Virus record (IMG/VR): IMGVR_UViG_3300008624_000005
Span: 1 to 64,000 of that record
From: a virus
Length of the DNA stretch: 64,000 nucleotides
Reading direction: 5' to 3' (one strand)
Shown: positions 50,908 to 60,340 of the stretch, in pieces
Layout: every line of letters begins with the position of its first letter
Numbering within the stretch: the stretch's first letter is position 1
Made by a program: the position numbers and the translations under genes
The notes under the pieces: model-generated
Seen by the model: only the letters and a program-made list of their open reading frames with translations
Told to the model about the DNA's origin: nothing
Databases searched by the model: none

Positions 50908-53766
50908 CTATAATGCTGTTACATCTTTAACTACAATTATACCATGCATGGGGGCATGAGCCGTACATTGATAAATGTAATTACCGCTTATTACTTGAGG
51001 TACTGTCCAAAATAATGTACCATCAATTTTTCCTTGGGCACTTGAACCATATGACCAAACATTAGACGTACTAAGATGCCTTAACCCTGTATCATATGCA
51101 TTAGTTGTGTTTCCTGTAACACCTTCACCTGCGGCTGTTTTTATAACAAATCCGTGGCCCGAACAATCTAATGCAAATGCATATGTATGGCCGCCTATAA
51201 CATATATTGTAGGACTTACTGCCGCACTTCCACCTAAGTCATTTCCTGTTACCGCAATTGTATCAATTGCAAAATATGTATTTGATATTACATAATCATA
51301 CACTGGCGTTTGAACAAAAAATGTTCTTGCCGCGGCACGTCTTGACTCATATGCGGCTTCAGCCGCCGCAAAAGTTACAGTATCATTAGTGGAATTTGTT
51401 GTAATGGTTATTCCTGTACCTTCAACTAAAGTTACTGTATCACCTGGTTGATCAGCAGTAAGAGAATTTTGTCCAGATACTGCAATATTTTTATATGTAT
51501 CTTGTGTTACTGATGACGCCGCAATTGTTAATGTATCGGTTGTGGAATCTGGTGTAATTGTAACATTAGAACCACCCACAAATGTTAAAGTATCTGTAGC
51601 CGAATCTGCTGTTATTGTGCTACCACCTGATACTGCAATTGAAGTAAATGCTGTTGTTGCTTGGGCAGAATTAGTAATTGTTATACTATCGGCACTATCG
51701 TCGGTTGCGATTGCAATACCTGTTCCTGCAATTACTGTTAATGTATCACCTGTTACAGATCCATTATCAGCAACGACATCATTTTGTCCTTGAACACTAA
51801 CTGTTCCAAAAGCAGTAGTAGGAGTTTGGTTACCACCACCTGATGCAGTAGAATTAATTGTTAAAGTTTGAGCGGCCGCATCGGTTGTTATTGTGACATT
51901 AGTTCCTGCAACAAATTCTAAAGTATCTTCTGAGCCTACCGCAACAACATTGTCTTGTCCTGAAACAGAAATCGTTTTAAAAACATCTGTACTTAAAGAA
52001 GAATCAATAGTAAGAACATCACCAGCAATACTAGTTGTAATATTAGTACCACCAGTAACAGTTAATACGTCTGTCGAACTGTTTGCTGTTACTGTTCCAG
52101 TATCTGCATTTAGGGTTGCCCATAAATCTTGAGTGGTTCCTCCGCCACCGCCACTACCGCCGGTGTTTGTAATTGTAATAGTATTTCCTGCTCTTGTAGT
52201 ATCTATACCAGTACCACCAGCAATAGTAAGTTCATCTGTTACACTTGTTGCTTCTGCTGATCCTCCCGAATCTGCTGTAACTTTATAATATACACCTGAT
52301 GGAACTTCAGTCGATTTTGCTACTTTAATCCATTCTCCACTATTACTAGTTGCAGAATAATATAATTCATTATTTGCTACACCTACGCAACCCGGATAAG
52401 TTGCCGCATCAATTGCACTTTCTAATCCGCTTTTTAATGAAAAGTTATTTTTAAATTTTGCATTATGCGGAACTAAAAAATCACCATTAACAGTTAATCC
52501 TGTTGCTACTTCTGTTCCTGTAGTTTTTATTATTAAAACACTTGTGTCATGATTTTTAAAATCAAATAAAGGTCTTGTTGTAATTGCTTCTGGCGTACCA
52601 TACGAATAATCTACTACTTCTCCGCCTTTTCTAACTATGAAATCCATCATAGAAGTAGTACCAGTATCCTTTGCTGTAGGAACTTCACCGATAACACTCA
52701 TACTAGCAAGAGTTGTACTAGATTCTACTCCTCCTCTAACAGTAGGAGCCAACGTTGCTGTTGTTGTAGATCCGCTTGACATTTCTACAAAATCATTGGT
52801 AGCATCTGAAATTGTACCTCTAAAAAATATTTCTCGATTAGTACTAGCAGGATGATTTATTTGAATTTTACTACCAAAGGATAATTGATTTTGAAATATT
52901 ACATCTCCTCCAAATGTAATATCTCCGGCCAAGGTATAATTACCTGTATTTTTAACGTAACCAGGTTCAATTGAAAATACGTTATTGTTTAAGTCTAATC
53001 CGGTACCTGGAGTATATGCCAAATCTGGAGCATCAATTGTAATTTCATTAGCATTTTGTGTTAATGTAATATTAGTACCTTGTTTGATACTTCTAAATTG
53101 TAAATCACCTGTAGTATTATCTTTAGCAAAAAATACTTGTACTTCACCTGCACCTCTATTAGATGCTAAGTTTGATTCGCCTGTATTTTCTACAAATTCT
53201 AATGCGGTTTCGCCTGTGTTAACTCTTAACCATTTATGTTGTTCGCCTGTATAATTACTTGGAGTATCTGTAAGTCCGGTAAAATCAGAGGAACCGCCTC
53301 CTCCGCCACCACCTCCAGTAGGCATATCTACTGGTTTATATTGTTGTGCATTAGATTGGTATTGGAGTATTTGTCCATCAGTAATGCCCGAATCATCTAC
53401 ATTTAATAAATTAGTAAGATTCTGAGTTGTTATATTTTTTAAGTAACTTTCTAATGAATGATCACCCCAAGAGTAAGCAGTTTGTGCATTTGTAAGAGTT
53501 GTTTGTGTACTAGCATCTAATGCTATTGTACCAGAAGCAGTTATTGGGCCGCCATCTATTCCTGTACCAGTATCAATCTGGGTAACAGTACCTGTTCCAG
53601 TACCTACAAATTCGCTATGTAACAGTATTCGGTGTCCTCCTATAGTGGCTCCGTCATGTACTCTTAATGTGTTTAGGTCAGTATCTACTGTTACTTCGCC
53701 TTGAGCTCCTGTAAATGAAGCATGTTGAGTAGTACTTCCTCTTCTAAATTTTACTTCTGTACTCAT
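50908..53766 (-). CDS. Tail fibre protein with C-terminal cupredoxin-like domain (952 aa)
   Basis: Residues 1-50 (VKFRRGSTTQHASFTGAQGE, then LRVHDGATIGGHRIL) are the N-terminal module typical of phage fibres. The middle is built of repeats such as TVTADSGG..DTLTIAGGTGI, TFTGGTNVTI and DTVTFVGG, each of about 45 residues. The last 105 residues form a beta domain with His871 (SGHGF) and CTAHAPM (Cys934, His937, Met940). This is the H...C-x2-H-x2-M spacing of amicyanin-type copper sites. Copper binding is not proven: the same scaffold occurs in marine phage tails without obvious ligands. Confidence 0.75.
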   Translation of the reverse strand: MSTEVKFRRGSTTQHASFTGAQGEVTVDTDLNTLRVHDGATIGGHRILLHSEFVGTGTGTVTQIDTGTGIDGGPITASGTIALDASTQTTLTNAQTAYSWGDHSLESYLKNITTQNLTNLLNVDDSGITDGQILQYQSNAQQYKPVDMPTGGGGGGGGSSDFTGLTDTPSNYTGEQHKWLRVNTGETALEFVENTGESNLASNRGAGEVQVFFAKDNTTGDLQFRSIKQGTNITLTQNANEITIDAPDLAYTPGTGLDLNNNVFSIEPGYVKNTGNYTLAGDITFGGDVIFQNQLSFGSKIQINHPASTNREIFFRGTISDATNDFVEMSSGSTTTATLAPTVRGGVESSTTLASMSVIGEVPTAKDTGTTSMMDFIVRKGGEVVDYSYGTPEAITTRPLFDFKNHDTSVLIIKTTGTEVATGLTVNGDFLVPHNAKFKNNFSLKSGLESAIDAATYPGCVGVANNELYYSATSNSGEWIKVAKSTEVPSGVYYKVTADSGGSAEATSVTDELTIAGGTGIDTTRAGNTITITNTGGSGGGGGTTQDLWATLNADTGTVTANSSTDVLTVTGGTNITTSIAGDVLTIDSSLSTDVFKTISVSGQDNVVAVGSEDTLEFVAGTNVTITTDAAAQTLTINSTASGGGNQTPTTAFGTVSVQGQNDVVADNGSVTGDTLTVIAGTGIAIATDDSADSITITNSAQATTAFTSIAVSGGSTITADSATDTLTFVGGSNVTITPDSTTDTLTIAASSVTQDTYKNIAVSGQNSLTADQPGDTVTLVEGTGITITTNSTNDTVTFAAAEAAYESRRAAARTFFVQTPVYDYVISNTYFAIDTIAVTGNDLGGSAAVSPTIYVIGGHTYAFALDCSGHGFVIKTAAGEGVTGNTTNAYDTGLRHLSTSNVWSYGSSAQGKIDGTLFWTVPQVISGNYIYQCTAHAPMHGIIVVKDVTAL

Positions 53767-53775
53767 TTTGTTTCC

Positions 53776-55800
53776 TTATGCAACTGTTTGCCCTGCAAGT
53801 TTATAAATTTTACCTGTTCCTGTAGGAGCATATGATAATCGTGTTATAATATATAATTCTTTATTAATATCTTCTCCAAACCCTGTAATAAATTCGGTAC
53901 CAACATCTATTGCTATAGGGTTTAATTGATTTATTTGATACATATCTGGTACTGGTTCCTTTAAGTAATATAATTTTCCCGAAGGATTGTTCCAATCTGT
54001 AGTCCAATCAGCAAAAACATATTTTCCAACTAATTCTGTACAAGTGGCTCCCCTATAAACAACCCCACCTATAACTGATAGTCCATTAATTGCTCCGCCT
54101 GAATGTGTGTATGATGCAACAGGATTTTCAAAACCATTCATAAATGTATTAACATCTGTACCTGCGGCAGTAGCAAGAGCAATACCATGATCTAAATCAT
54201 ATACATTATCTCCTTCTTTTACACTCCATCCATAGTTTTTACCATTTTTAACAATATTAATTTCTTCTATAGTATTTTGTCCTACATCCCCTGTCCAACA
54301 TTTTCCTGTAGTTTGATCTACACTGAGTCCGTATGGATTTCTAAATCCATAAGCGAATATTTCTTCTTTATAAGTAGAATGATCTTTGTATGGATTATCT
54401 GTTGGTATAGCATAATTTGTATATGCTGATGAACCTATATCTACATTTATTCTTAAAACTTTTCCTAATAAATTAGTTCTGTCTTGAGCTAAATGATCTG
54501 GATCACCTTGCCCTCCGCCGTCGCCTGTTCCAATATACAAAAACCCATCGGGCCCAAAAGTTATGGCGCCTCCATTATGGTTACTTGCAGGTTGATCAAA
54601 TTGTAAAATAATTACCTCAGTACTAATATCTACTGTATCATCATTTGCAGGATCGGTAACTGTATACCTAGCCAATATAGATTCGTGATCAATTCCTGCA
54701 CCCGATTTTGCTTTAGAATAATAAACAAAAACCCAACCATTAGTATTATAACTAGGATGAAACGCTAATCCTAGTAAACCTCGTTCATCATAAGATGTAC
54801 TTAAAGATTGTATAGTTGATGATAAATCTAAAAATGGAGTTGACAAAATGGTAGAACCTTTGTATACTTTAATTTTACCTGATTGTTCTGCAATGAATAA
54901 TCTTTCATCATGACCTGTATTTGTTAATACAACAGGCCCTTCTAATCCAGTAGTATGATCTAAAAATACATTTAAATTAACTGCCGTGTCATCTGAAATA
55001 AATCCGTTATCTTGTTCTGCCTCGTGGGCCACTAAATCACCAAAATCTACAGGAATTAATCCGTAATCTGTTTTATTAAGGGTATAATCAGGTGTTCGTA
55101 TTTTTATTTGGTTTGTGCCTTCTTCGCTAATAACAATACCATCACCTGCTAGTAATCTTTTAAATTCTAAATTAACATTACTTTTTTGTTTAAATATACC
55201 TATGCCTTCTGTATTTGTGCCGGCATTGCTTGCACTATTTGCTTCGCCACCTACTGCTCCTGGAGCAGTTTGCCATGTTAATGTTCCTGTGCCATCTGTC
55301 ATTAAAAATTGACCAGATGTTCCAGCGGATGAAGGAAATGCTAATTCATTTAATTTTAACGCACCACCTGCTCCTACTTCTATTTTTAAATCGGTGTTTA
55401 ATGCAGATATAATTTTCTTTTCATTTAAATTTAAATCTCCCCCTAATACAGGAGTAGCATCATTTTGAACGGCAGTAAATTGTTCTGTGTAAGCCAATGT
55501 TTGACTTGAACCAGGTATTGCCCTATATACTACAACGGCTGTTTCGCCTGCTTCTAATGATGAACTAAATGCAATTTGTGTTCCACTTGCTAAATTTGTT
55601 ACACTATAATCAACTCCTGGCTTTTGTGTAACACCATCTATTGTTACATCTAGTGCCGCAACATCTTTAGGAGAACCTGTTGTCAAGGTAAACGAAGTAC
55701 CTGGGCCAGTAAATGTATCATACTGAAAGTCAGGTATATTTTGTATATCATCGTAATCAACTGCGGCTAAAACCGCTTCATATCGTTGACCATAGTACAT
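53776..55800 (-). CDS. Fibre protein fused to a PQQ-type sugar dehydrogenase propeller (674 aa)
   Basis: Residues 1-284 are fibre-like (FQYDTFTGPGTSFTLTTGSP, then KQKSNVNLEF, a module shared with the 1398-residue fibre). Residues 285-670 are a complete glucose/sorbosone dehydrogenase (GSDH) domain: FIAEQSGKIKVY, DERGLLGLAFHP (338-349), SNHNGGAITFGPDGFLYIGTGDGG with the catalytic-type His408, LGKVLRINVD, YGFRNPYGL with Arg487 and Asn488, and GKNYGW. In soluble glucose dehydrogenase the His and Arg-Asn pairs contact PQQ and substrate. Soluble relatives oxidise aldoses with PQQ and calcium. In a phage fibre the domain could bind or oxidise surface sugars. Confidence 0.85.
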   Translation of the reverse strand: MYYGQRYEAVLAAVDYDDIQNIPDFQYDTFTGPGTSFTLTTGSPKDVAALDVTIDGVTQKPGVDYSVTNLASGTQIAFSSSLEAGETAVVVYRAIPGSSQTLAYTEQFTAVQNDATPVLGGDLNLNEKKIISALNTDLKIEVGAGGALKLNELAFPSSAGTSGQFLMTDGTGTLTWQTAPGAVGGEANSASNAGTNTEGIGIFKQKSNVNLEFKRLLAGDGIVISEEGTNQIKIRTPDYTLNKTDYGLIPVDFGDLVAHEAEQDNGFISDDTAVNLNVFLDHTTGLEGPVVLTNTGHDERLFIAEQSGKIKVYKGSTILSTPFLDLSSTIQSLSTSYDERGLLGLAFHPSYNTNGWVFVYYSKAKSGAGIDHESILARYTVTDPANDDTVDISTEVIILQFDQPASNHNGGAITFGPDGFLYIGTGDGGGQGDPDHLAQDRTNLLGKVLRINVDIGSSAYTNYAIPTDNPYKDHSTYKEEIFAYGFRNPYGLSVDQTTGKCWTGDVGQNTIEEINIVKNGKNYGWSVKEGDNVYDLDHGIALATAAGTDVNTFMNGFENPVASYTHSGGAINGLSVIGGVVYRGATCTELVGKYVFADWTTDWNNPSGKLYYLKEPVPDMYQINQLNPIAIDVGTEFITGFGEDINKELYIITRLSYAPTGTGKIYKLAGQTVA

Positions 55801-56132
55801 TAACTTCTCTCCAAAACACTTGCAAATATTTCACAATCTGTATGTGTAGCCGCAACTTTTAATGCGTCATCTGCTTCTAAGTTAATTGGCTTATCCAAAC
55901 TCAATGTTGTATTCGGTGGTATAGGTACTTTAGATAATACTATGTTATCTGAAGTAGCACTATTATCATACACTTTTAATGTAATTTGTACATTAGAAGT
56001 AGCATGTTTATTAGCAATATACAAACCATGAATAATTGCCGCGACTTGGTTTGCCGCATTTGCTGTATACATTGTTTCGTCGGTATCTGCCGCCGAAATT
56101 GTATGACTTGCATTTTTAAATGAACTTGCCAT
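55800..56132 (-). CDS. Small beta-rich virion protein (110 aa)
   Basis: This compact protein (ASSFKNASHTISAADTDETM, then TLKVYDNSATSDNIVLSKVPIP) shows alternating short strands and no membrane segment. Its style, length and position among the fibres are known from other marine T4-like phages. It starts one codon frame after its upstream neighbour, which lies 10 bases away, and its stop shares the base 55800 with the start of the dehydrogenase-fibre. A connector or head-fibre role is possible; nothing proves one. Confidence 0.65.
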   Translation of the reverse strand: MASSFKNASHTISAADTDETMYTANAANQVAAIIHGLYIANKHATSNVQITLKVYDNSATSDNIVLSKVPIPPNTTLSLDKPINLEADDALKVAATHTDCEIFASVLERS

Positions 56133-56142
56133 ATTTTATCCG

Positions 56143-59100
56143 TTATGCGAATGCAATAGCAAAAGCAATTGCATCGTCTTCTTCTATATAAGCACTTCCG
56201 CCAGGTCCACTAACTGCTAAGTTACCTATCTGTATATTGTTGCCTTGTTGTATTACAGAAATACCTGTTCCTGCTGAAATAGAATGAAATTCTAAATCTA
56301 CACCTGTTTTTTGTTTAAATACTCCAGTTCCTGTCCCAACATTAGATACAGTATTTGCTTCACCAGTAGAGGTATCAGGGGCAACACCTGGTTCCCATTT
56401 ACTAGTTACTGAGTTCCATATTAATACATCATTATTTGCTGGAGCATTTGCATAATCTACATCAGCAAGGTCACTTGCATTTTTAGATCCAAAATTTGTA
56501 TCAACACGAGCCTCAGTATAATATTTATTTGTACTTCCTTCTATAACATTGTCTGTACTAATAGTTCCGCCAACTGTATAATTTGTTAAATCAGCTTCTC
56601 CAAGGTATCCTAATGCGGTTTTATTAGTAAATCCTATCGCGGCATTTGTTTCATCTACTGTTAATAAAAATGTATCTGATCCTGCAAAAGAAGCAGGAGT
56701 ATCTGTTAACTCTAAAAATGTAGTAGTAGGTGGTTCTACAAATTCTAAATCAGCACCTGTTGCGGCAACTCTTAAATATTTTCCTGTTTGCCCGCTCATT
56801 GTACTAGGTGTATCAGTAAGCCCTGCAAAGGTTGTAATATCGTCGGGGGCATCAACAAACTCCAATGCCGTGCCACCTGTATTAACTTTTATATATTTTC
56901 CAGCATCTCCGGTTGAAATACCTGGTGTATCTTGTAATGCAGAAAATGTATCAACTTGAACTGGAGGATTAACAAACTCTAATCCTGTTTCATTTGCTTT
57001 AATTGCAATATACTTTCCACCTTCATTTGCCATAGTACTAGGTGTATCGTCTAAATTAATAAAAGTCTTATCTGTAAAAATAAGACCCGTGGCACCCGAA
57101 TTAACTGTTACTAATTTACCTTCGTTAGTTGAGTAAGTATTAGGTAAAACATCATTTAAATTAATAAAATCTGTAATAGTTGTAGGAACATCTGTAAATT
57201 GTAATCCGGTTGCTCCGCTATTAACAATTAACATTTTTCCTACGTTACCAGAAAATGTTGGAGGAGTATCTGTTTGCCCAATAAATGTTGGATTACCATC
57301 TATAGTTACTGTAACGTTATCGCCTACTGCTGACGCATTTACTCCATCACCAACAAAATCTAAATAACCGACTTCATATGTTAATGTAGTTCCTTCATTT
57401 CTAATGCTTACTTTAGGATAATCAGACCAAATAAATTTATTATTTGCAAAATCATATTGTAAAAATTTATCGTCATCGCCTTGTACTGGAGTATCAACAT
57501 CAATTATTTGTCCTAAAGTTAATGCTTTCCATTTATATGAATTAGTTCCATAATCATAATATAATACTTTTTCATCGTCTGCTTGTATTGATCCTGCTAC
57601 ATCTAACAATTGGGTTAGTGTGTAATCACGAAATTTAAACGAGGTAGTTGCATGATTATAATATGCTATTTGTTGATCATTAGTGGAAGTCAGAGCATCT
57701 ACATCTTCTAAATTTTTAAGTTCATAGGCTTTCCACTTAAACGATGTTGACGGATGATCATAATATAAAAAATTAGTATCATTGCTTCCTGAAACAGGAG
57801 CAACATCATATAAATCAGTAAAATTTTCTTGTGTTACATTTTGTAAAAATGTTTGGTTTATAAATTCTAAACCTGTACCATCATTTTTAACTTTTACAAA
57901 ATATCCTGCCGAACCTGTATAATTTGCCGGAGTATCAGTTAAATCTATAAACTCATCAGGTACACTTACATCAGCAAATTCAAGTGACGTTTCATTAGTA
58001 GCAACTTTAACAAACTTTCCTGCTTGGCTAGTGTAAGTACTAGGGGTATCAGTTAAACCTGTAAAAACGGTTGCACCTGTTGCTGATTTATCATCTAATA
58101 CCCAAGTACCATTTAAATATGAAATAATTTTACCATTGGATACACCAGTAACATTTACATCTGTTAATCCTGCTAATGTATTAGATCCTGTATCTAATTG
58201 TGGAGTAAATTTTGTACCATCATATTTTAAAACTTGATTAAGAACAGGAGTTGTTGTGGTTGTATCTACATCTGTTAAATCATCTAATACAGTAGGTATA
58301 GATAATGTCGAATTTACCCATTTATTAGTAGTACCTGCAACCCAACGTAATACCTGATCAACTGTTGGCGAAGTTGTTGATGTATCTACATCTGTTAAAT
58401 CATCAATACTAGCAGGAACAACGGTAAGTTCTTCTTTCCATTTTTGAGCAATTGAATTCCATCTTAAAAAATATCCATTAGTACTAACATTTAACGCCGA
58501 AGTATCAACATCTCGTATATCAGTTAAATCATCATCATCCTTATCAAAATAATTTTGGGTTGCATGATTAGTCCAAGCATGGGCGGCATCCCAATTAGTA
58601 ATTTTTTGTTGGGTTATTCCAGACGAAACATGAGCACCAAATACAGGATCAGTTTCTGTATAAGTTTTTAGGTATCCTTCAACACTATGATCTCCCCATC
58701 CGTGGGCTGTGTCCCAATCGGTAATTTTTGCAGTAGTAATATTACCTGCAGGTGAAGCAAGGAATACAGGATCTTGTTCGTCTAATGGTGTGTATGTAAA
58801 AACACCTGTTGTATTATCATACGTTAATGTTGATGTTGCATTTGCTGTTGCATTTGTTACAGATAAATCTGTTAAATCTACAGTACCTGATGATCCCCAT
58901 TCTAATGTCGAACCTGTCGAAGGGAATCGTAATACTTGTCCTGCCGCACCAATAACACCTGGTATTGTATATTTGCCATCAACAACAATATTGTTATTAT
59001 TATCTACAATTTCATTTGTTATTGTTAATGTTTTTTGTTGCCATGTAATTGTTGCTCCGGACCCATCACCTGATCCGTTTGTATCTTGATTGAAATCATA

Positions 59101-60339
59101 TAATTGTTCAGCAGTATCATTTGCCGCTACTATCTGTAAAAATGCTCCTGCTGAACCATCGGTTATTCTGGTTCCAGTAGATTCACCATAAGTAATACCA
59201 TTGGTATATATCTGACCTGAAGCATGTGTACCATCCGATACAGTTGAAAATTCAAATTGACTGTTTACTAATGTTGCATTACTTGTATCAAATTTATATG
59301 TGCCTCCTGCAACAAAATTAAAAGATGTAATAGCAGTACCTGCTCCAACTATTCCTGTAGCATCTTCAAAAATATATTTTCCGCTGTCAAATTTTACATA
59401 ATATGTTTGAGTAGTTATAGGAGGTGCAGTAGTTGTTAAAACAATACCATTACCTTCGGCTAAAGTTATTTCATCTACCGCTGTGGCTGTAAGTTTATCT
59501 TGGCCTGCTATATTCCAATGTTTAAACGTACTTTCCATAGCAATTTTCATTGCTTTGTTGCCTAAATCAGTTAATGCAAACCCGCTATCTACATCAAACT
59601 GTATCGATGTTATATCTGAATTAGTAACATTTGCACCAGTGCCTGTTTCTTTTACTTCTAAATTAAAAGTAGTACCGGTACCTCCTGTGAAGTTTTGTAA
59701 ACCTTCGGCACCAATATATCTATATCCTTTGAGCAAATATACAGAATGTGTGTAAACTCCACTTGATTGTGTTAATAATGGATCTCTAAGATTTCCATTA
59801 GGATTACCTACCATTACAAATACACCAGATTCATAATCCCAGTAATATTCTTCATCTGTAGATTGTGGATATATTTCTTCGTAATCTTGTCTTGCTGTTA
59901 AGTCGTAATTACCATTACCTCCGCCAGCAAGTGCTATTGCAAATTTAGGCAAATATGTTGCACCATATGTTGCTCTAAGCCAATTAGTGAGTCTAGTAGT
60001 ACCGTCACCTACTGTAGAACATGCAAGCCATGATCGTTGATCTGCTACAGTAGGATCTCGTGTTAATTCTATAACACCTGCAGATTCGCCAACTGCGGTA
60101 CCTGCTACAGCACCATTTTTATATTGATAAGAATTAACAGTAGCAGTATTAACATCACTGGCGACAGCAGGTATTAAATGACTGTCTAACCATAAATTGT
60201 GGGTTGGATTTGGAATAGGACTAACTATGGCTTCGTTATTTGGTCCTTTCTCGTGGTCAAATGCCGTTCGAGCTTTACCATAATTGACTTTTTTATCAAT
60301 CCTATTCGTGATTACATCATTTAAATTATATGTCGGCAT
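56143..60339 (-). CDS. Repeat-rich tail fibre protein (1398 aa)
   Basis: The N-terminus (DVITNRIDKKVNYGKARTAF) is followed by a signal-free beta region, then at residues ~305-400 a cupredoxin-like domain without copper ligands. From about residue 670 onward the chain is a series of modules: DLTDVD...LRW..TTNKW units, then at least seven repeats of the form F..LTDTP....G..GK...V...ET.LEF. The end (GEANTVSNVGTGTGVFKQKTGV) resembles the start of the dehydrogenase-fibre. It starts one base after the upstream gene's stop. It is most likely a trimeric fibre shaft with exchangeable modules. Confidence 0.75.
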   Translation of the reverse strand: MPTYNLNDVITNRIDKKVNYGKARTAFDHEKGPNNEAIVSPIPNPTHNLWLDSHLIPAVASDVNTATVNSYQYKNGAVAGTAVGESAGVIELTRDPTVADQRSWLACSTVGDGTTRLTNWLRATYGATYLPKFAIALAGGGNGNYDLTARQDYEEIYPQSTDEEYYWDYESGVFVMVGNPNGNLRDPLLTQSSGVYTHSVYLLKGYRYIGAEGLQNFTGGTGTTFNLEVKETGTGANVTNSDITSIQFDVDSGFALTDLGNKAMKIAMESTFKHWNIAGQDKLTATAVDEITLAEGNGIVLTTTAPPITTQTYYVKFDSGKYIFEDATGIVGAGTAITSFNFVAGGTYKFDTSNATLVNSQFEFSTVSDGTHASGQIYTNGITYGESTGTRITDGSAGAFLQIVAANDTAEQLYDFNQDTNGSGDGSGATITWQQKTLTITNEIVDNNNNIVVDGKYTIPGVIGAAGQVLRFPSTGSTLEWGSSGTVDLTDLSVTNATANATSTLTYDNTTGVFTYTPLDEQDPVFLASPAGNITTAKITDWDTAHGWGDHSVEGYLKTYTETDPVFGAHVSSGITQQKITNWDAAHAWTNHATQNYFDKDDDDLTDIRDVDTSALNVSTNGYFLRWNSIAQKWKEELTVVPASIDDLTDVDTSTTSPTVDQVLRWVAGTTNKWVNSTLSIPTVLDDLTDVDTTTTTPVLNQVLKYDGTKFTPQLDTGSNTLAGLTDVNVTGVSNGKIISYLNGTWVLDDKSATGATVFTGLTDTPSTYTSQAGKFVKVATNETSLEFADVSVPDEFIDLTDTPANYTGSAGYFVKVKNDGTGLEFINQTFLQNVTQENFTDLYDVAPVSGSNDTNFLYYDHPSTSFKWKAYELKNLEDVDALTSTNDQQIAYYNHATTSFKFRDYTLTQLLDVAGSIQADDEKVLYYDYGTNSYKWKALTLGQIIDVDTPVQGDDDKFLQYDFANNKFIWSDYPKVSIRNEGTTLTYEVGYLDFVGDGVNASAVGDNVTVTIDGNPTFIGQTDTPPTFSGNVGKMLIVNSGATGLQFTDVPTTITDFINLNDVLPNTYSTNEGKLVTVNSGATGLIFTDKTFINLDDTPSTMANEGGKYIAIKANETGLEFVNPPVQVDTFSALQDTPGISTGDAGKYIKVNTGGTALEFVDAPDDITTFAGLTDTPSTMSGQTGKYLRVAATGADLEFVEPPTTTFLELTDTPASFAGSDTFLLTVDETNAAIGFTNKTALGYLGEADLTNYTVGGTISTDNVIEGSTNKYYTEARVDTNFGSKNASDLADVDYANAPANNDVLIWNSVTSKWEPGVAPDTSTGEANTVSNVGTGTGVFKQKTGVDLEFHSISAGTGISVIQQGNNIQIGNLAVSGPGGSAYIEEDDAIAFAIAFA
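56640..58080 (-). repeat. Seven or more ~35-residue LTDTP repeats in the fibre
   Basis: Units read like F.GLTDTPSTYTSQAGKFVKV...ETSLEF, FIDLTDTPANYTG.., FIGQTDTPPTFSG.., FINLNDVLPNTYS.., FINLDDTPSTMAN.., FAGLTDTPSTMSG.. and FLELTDTPASFAG... They are separated by short linkers. The DNA also has near repeats such as tgtatctacatctgttaaat at about 58262 and 58382 in the flanking modules. Such repeats vary in number between phages through recombination; the boundaries given are approximate. Confidence 0.7.
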
Positions 60340-60340
60340 A

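Noticed and set aside
54840-54868. TTGACA-17-TATACT on the plus strand
   Set aside because: It lies inside the dehydrogenase-fibre gene, antisense to it, with no plus-strand gene downstream; chance match in A+T-rich DNA.
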